Shown here piece after piece: positions 60,825-64,000 of a stretch of 64,000 bases of DNA. Where the stretch lies: assembly GCF_014648875.1 (NCBI RefSeq), contig NZ_BMRY01000001.1, positions 851,304 through 915,303 of the forward strand, read 5' to 3'. Position 1 is the first letter of the stretch; each line of letters starts with the position of its first letter. A model generated the notes under the pieces. The model ran no database searches. It was not told the DNA's origin and saw only the letters and a program-made list of their open reading frames with translations. This DNA is from Streptomyces parvus (lineage in GTDB: Bacteria; Actinomycetota; Actinomycetes; Streptomycetales; Streptomycetaceae). Both the position numbers and the translations under genes were made by a program.

Positions 60825-61820
60825 GTGATCACTTCGCCCGCACGGAGCCCCCAGCGCCGCACCGAGCATGCGCCGACCCCGTACGTCGACCTCTCGCGCG
60901 GCGAGTGGAGCGCGCTGCGGGACAAGACGCCGCTGCCGCTGACCGCCGACGAGGTGGAGCGGCTGCGGGGGCTCGGGGACGTCATCGACCTGGACGAGGT
61001 GCGGGACGTCTATCTGCCGCTGTCCCGGCTGCTCAACCTGTACGTCCAGGCCACCTCCGGGCTGCGCGGCGCGCTGAACACCTTCCTCGGGGACGCCGGG
61101 AACGGGCACGGGGCGCAGCGCGGGACCCCGTTCGTCATAGGGGTCGCCGGCAGTGTCGCCGTCGGCAAGTCCACCAGCGCCCGTATCCTCCAGGCGCTCC
61201 TGGCCCGCTGGCCCGAGCACCCGAGGGTGGAGCTGGTGACCACGGACGGGTTCCTGCTGCCGATGAAGGAACTCCAGGCGCGCGGGCTGACCTCGCGCAA
61301 AGGGTTCCCGGAGTCGTACGACCGGCGGGCGCTGACCCGGTTCGTCGCGGACATCAAGGCGGGCAAGGACGAGGTGACCGCGCCCGTCTACTCGCACCTG
61401 ATCTACGACATCGTCCCCGGCGAGCGGCTCACCGTGCGCCGCCCCGACATCCTCATCGTCGAGGGCCTCAACGTCCTCCAGCCCGCCCTGCCCGGCAGCG
61501 ACGGCCGGACGAGGGTCGGGCTCGCCGACTACTTCGACTTCAGCGTGTACGTGGACGCGCGCGCCGAGGACATCGAGACCTGGTATCTGAACCGCTTCCG
61601 CAAGCTGCGCGCCACGGCGTTCCAGGACCCGTCCTCGTACTTCCGCAAGTACACCCAGGTCTCCGAGGAGGAGGCGCTGGACTACGCGCGCACCATGTGG
61701 CGGACCATCAACAAGCCGAACCTCCTGGAGAACGTGGCTCCGACGCGCGGCCGTGCCACCCTGGTGCTCCGCAAGGGTCCGGACCACAAGGTCCAGAAGC
61801 TGTCCCTGCGCAAGCTCTGA
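60825..61820 (+). CDS. coaA: Pantothenate kinase (type I)
   Basis: 331 residues. Walker [13 protein letters not shown] (107-118), then [20 protein letters not shown] and [10 protein letters not shown], all typical of the type I enzyme that starts CoA synthesis. GTG 60825 has only GAAGG directly before it, so the leader is probably short; TTGAAA at 60801 may be a -35 box. DUF389 gene follows after 26 bp. Confidence 0.95.
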   Translation: MITSPARSPQRRTEHAPTPYVDLSRGEWSALRDKTPLPLTADEVERLRGLGDVIDLDEVRDVYLPLSRLLNLYVQATSGLRGALNTFLGDAGNGHGAQRGTPFVIGVAGSVAVGKSTSARILQALLARWPEHPRVELVTTDGFLLPMKELQARGLTSRKGFPESYDRRALTRFVADIKAGKDEVTAPVYSHLIYDIVPGERLTVRRPDILIVEGLNVLQPALPGSDGRTRVGLADYFDFSVYVDARAEDIETWYLNRFRKLRATAFQDPSSYFRKYTQVSEEEALDYARTMWRTINKPNLLENVAPTRGRATLVLRKGPDHKVQKLSLRKL

Positions 61821-61846
61821 CACCTCGGCCCCGGAGGGCGTGCCGC

Positions 61847-62812
61847 GTGCTGCACCTGCGTCTGATCGTGCCCGCCGACACCACGGACGAGGTCGTCGCC
61901 CTGCTCGGGTCCACCGTCGGCACCGCCCACCTCGTGGTCCTGCCGGGCGCCGCCCGCTCCCCCGCCGGCGACGTGGTGATGTGCGACGTGGCGCGCGAGG
62001 CCGGCGACGAGCTGATCGGAGCGCTGCGCCGACTCGGCATCGACAGGACCGGGGCGATCAGCGTCGAGAACCTCGACCTCACCCTCTCCACGCACGCCGA
62101 CAAGGCCGAGCACGAGGCCCCGGGCGACAGCGCCGACGCGGTCCTGTGGGAGGAGCTGACGGAGGCGACGCACGAGGAGTCGACGTTCTCCGTCACCTAC
62201 GTCTCCTTCCTCGCCCTCGCCACGATGCTCGCCGCCTGCGGTGTGATGCTCGACAACGCGGTGCTGATCGTGGGCGCGATGGCGGTCGGGCCGGAGTTCG
62301 GCCCGCTGGCCGGGATCTCCACGGCCGTCGTGCAGCGCGCACCGCGCCTGGTGGTCCGCTCGCTGTGGGCCCTGATCGGCGGCTTCGCGCTGGCGATGGT
62401 TCTCACGGCCGGTTTCGCCTGGCTGATGGACGCGTTCGGCCTGTTCACCCCCGACATGATCGACAGGCCCCGGCCGAACACCGGCTTCATCTGGCACCCG
62501 GACTGGATGTCGTTCGTCGTGGCGTTCCTGGCCGGCATCGCCGGGACACTCTCCCTCACCTCGGCGAAGTCCGGGGCCCTGATCGGCGTGGCCATCTCCG
62601 TGACGACGGTCCCGGCCGCCGCCAACGCGGCCGTCGCGTTCAGCTACTCCGACTACCAGCAGACGATCGGATCGGGTCAGCAGCTCCTCGCCAACCTCGG
62701 CGGGATCGTCCTCGCGGGCACGCTGACCCTGCTGCTCCAGAAGGGCCTGTGGAGGATCGGGCGTGCGCAAAAGCCCCCGGCGAGCACGCCGGGGGCCTCC
62801 GTGGGGGCGTGA
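61847..62812 (+). CDS. DUF389 membrane protein
   Basis: 321 residues. A cytoplasmic N-terminal ACT-like part (LHLRLIVPADTTDEVVALLG) precedes five or six hydrophobic helices: FLALATMLAACGVMLDNAVL, VGAMAVGPEFGPLAG, ALIGGFALAMVLTAGFAWL, FVVAFLAGIAGTLSL. These are the DUF389 pattern, of unknown function. GTG 61847 has GGAGG ten bases upstream. The last codons run through a 10-bp-stem hairpin. Confidence 0.87.
   Translation: MLHLRLIVPADTTDEVVALLGSTVGTAHLVVLPGAARSPAGDVVMCDVAREAGDELIGALRRLGIDRTGAISVENLDLTLSTHADKAEHEAPGDSADAVLWEELTEATHEESTFSVTYVSFLALATMLAACGVMLDNAVLIVGAMAVGPEFGPLAGISTAVVQRAPRLVVRSLWALIGGFALAMVLTAGFAWLMDAFGLFTPDMIDRPRPNTGFIWHPDWMSFVVAFLAGIAGTLSLTSAKSGALIGVAISVTTVPAAANAAVAFSYSDYQQTIGSGQQLLANLGGIVLAGTLTLLLQKGLWRIGRAQKPPASTPGASVGA
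62773..62796. terminator. Hairpin inside the DUF389 3' end
   Basis: GCCCCCGGCG-AGCA-CGCCGGGGGC, a perfect 10-bp stem preceded by AAAA. It has the form of a Streptomyces terminator but lies before the stop codon at 62810-62812. Confidence 0.7.
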
Positions 62813-62893
62813 CCGGGCGGAGGACGGCCCTCCCGGAAGGCACGGGCGCCCACAGCCGGTGCGAACCAGGTGAGGGCGGTGTAAGGAGGAGGC

Positions 62894-63997
62894 ATGCCGC
62901 AGCGCCCCGAAGGACCCGGCCCTCGGTGGGGGCTGGTCGCCATCCCGATCCTGTGGATCGTCGCGGTGACCGTGGTCGACGTGCTCGCGCCGCCGGACAT
63001 CCACCTCGGCCCGCTGCTCGTCGCGGCCCCGGCCATCACGCCGTCGTTCGGCGGGCCGAGGACCGTGGGCGCGGTCGCAGCACTCGCGGTGGTCGCTCAG
63101 ACCCTCATCGGAGTCATCCGCGACCCCGATGACCTGCTCTCGGCCAACCACGAGGCGCAGATCATCGCCCTGATGCTGGTCGGCGTGAGTCTGGTGGTCT
63201 TCTGCGTCGTCCGGGAGCGCCGCGCGAAGGAACTGTCGCAGGTCCGCCATGTGTCCGAAGCCGCCCAGCGCGTGGTCCTGCCCCCGCTGCCCGGCAAGCT
63301 CGGGCCCCTGCGGGCCTCGGCTCTCTACCTCGCCGCGGAGGCCGAGGCCCGGATCGGCGGGGACCTGTACGCGGCGGCACGCACCACGTCCGGCACCCGG
63401 CTGATCGTCGGCGACGTCCGGGGCAAGGGGCTGACCGCGGTCAGCGACGCCGCCCTGCTGCTCGGAGCCTTTCGGGTCGCCGCCCACCGCGAGGCGGGCC
63501 TGAGCGAGCTGGTGGCCTACCTGGACCGCAGCGTGTGCTGGGACCTGATGGAACCGGGCGAGACGGGCCGCCTCGGCGAAACGTTCATCACGGCCGCCAT
63601 CATGGACATCCCCGACCAGAACGGCCCGGTCCGGATGATCTCCTGCGGACACCCGCCGCCCATCGTCCTGCGCGACGGACGCCCGACGACGATGCACGCC
63701 AGGCACCCGGCGCCCCCGCTGGGCCTGGGCGACCTGGCACACCCCCGCTACGAGATCGACAGCTTCCCGTTCGAACCGGGGGACCTCCTGCTGCTGTACA
63801 CGGACGGGGTCACCGAGGCGCGCGACGCATCCGGCGCCTTCTACCCGCTCACCGATCGCATCACCGGATGGGACGAGAGCAGTCCCGACGCCTTCCTCCA
63901 CCGCCTCAGGCACGACCTCCTGCGGTACGTCGGCGGACCCCTGAACGACGACGCCGCCATGATCGGCGTGCAACGCCCCGCACTGCCCGGGACGTGA
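62894..63997 (+). CDS. SpoIIE-type PP2C phosphatase, membrane
   Basis: 367 residues. Three or four hydrophobic helices fill 12-105, followed by a SpoIIE/PP2C domain: ARIGGDLYAAA, IVGDVRGKGLTAV, LLLYTDGVTEARD and NDDAAMIG hold the metal Asp set. It dephosphorylates Ser/Thr, probably on an anti-anti-sigma factor; no partner is adjacent. ATG 62894 has AAGGAGGAGG at three to ten bases, the strongest ribosome site in the window. Confidence 0.92.
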   Translation: MPQRPEGPGPRWGLVAIPILWIVAVTVVDVLAPPDIHLGPLLVAAPAITPSFGGPRTVGAVAALAVVAQTLIGVIRDPDDLLSANHEAQIIALMLVGVSLVVFCVVRERRAKELSQVRHVSEAAQRVVLPPLPGKLGPLRASALYLAAEAEARIGGDLYAAARTTSGTRLIVGDVRGKGLTAVSDAALLLGAFRVAAHREAGLSELVAYLDRSVCWDLMEPGETGRLGETFITAAIMDIPDQNGPVRMISCGHPPPIVLRDGRPTTMHARHPAPPLGLGDLAHPRYEIDSFPFEPGDLLLLYTDGVTEARDASGAFYPLTDRITGWDESSPDAFLHRLRHDLLRYVGGPLNDDAAMIGVQRPALPGT

Positions 63998-64000
63998 GCG

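Overview
The window is chromosomal DNA of a high-GC actinomycete, almost certainly a Streptomyces. Codon third positions are nearly always G or C, GTG starts are common, and the gene order guaB3-guaB-shbA-bldM-wbl, groES-groEL with two CIRCE operators, glmS-acpS-nnr-alr-tsaE and tsaB-rimI-tsaD is the core-chromosome order I know from Streptomyces. I found no tRNA, rRNA, IS element, prophage or CRISPR array. Fifty-six protein genes are called; the first is cut by the window edge.

Layout. 1-14.1 kb, minus strand: an exported protein (partial), a GMC oxidoreductase with a ferredoxin-like Cys cluster, a succinate-semialdehyde dehydrogenase, three membrane Ser/Thr kinase-like receptors (the middle one a pseudokinase with a roughly 400-residue insertion) and glpD. 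14.4-19.2 kb: an unusual nucleotide-sugar dehydrogenase homologue lacking the catalytic Cys, a membrane protein, and the two IMP dehydrogenase family genes. 19.3-21.6 kb: the developmental block shbA (sigma factor), bldM (response regulator, with a close match to a sigma-BldN promoter) and a divergent WhiB-like gene. 21.7-27.6 kb: LysR/MOSC pair, PQQ-propeller membrane protein, multicopper oxidase and SDR. 27.8-30.1 kb: groES-groEL1 with CIRCE and a terminator. 30.2-34.6 kb: small membrane proteins, a polysaccharide deacetylase lipoprotein, a THUMP-like methyltransferase and a VOC protein. 34.6-45.2 kb: cell-wall and housekeeping genes: t6A tRNA modification (tsaB, rimI, tsaD, tsaE), alr, nnr, acpS, glmS; embedded here is a 71-codon gene behind a near-consensus iron box. 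45.3-54.1 kb: M14 carboxypeptidase, a BTAD-CGNR fusion regulator, an unrecognised membrane-anchored protein, an ECF42 sigma with its DGPF partner, a TetR/methyltransferase divergent pair and an HTH protein with a Cys-rich tail. 54.5-64 kb, plus strand: SUKH, DUF4034-like and M16 peptidase-like genes, an ECF sigma with its membrane partner, coaA, a DUF389 membrane protein and a PP2C phosphatase.

Two sequence-level themes stand out. First, short direct repeats overlap the stop codon of at least six genes (GMC, kinase C, glpD, guaB, glmS, M16) and continue downstream. Second, several proteins keep a family fold but have lost its catalytic residues: the pseudokinase, the UDP-sugar dehydrogenase homologue, GuaB3, and an L,D-transpeptidase-like protein. 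The best candidates for something undescribed are the iron-box small protein at 37.65-37.91 kb, the pseudokinase receptor, and the unrecognised anchored protein at 48.4 kb.
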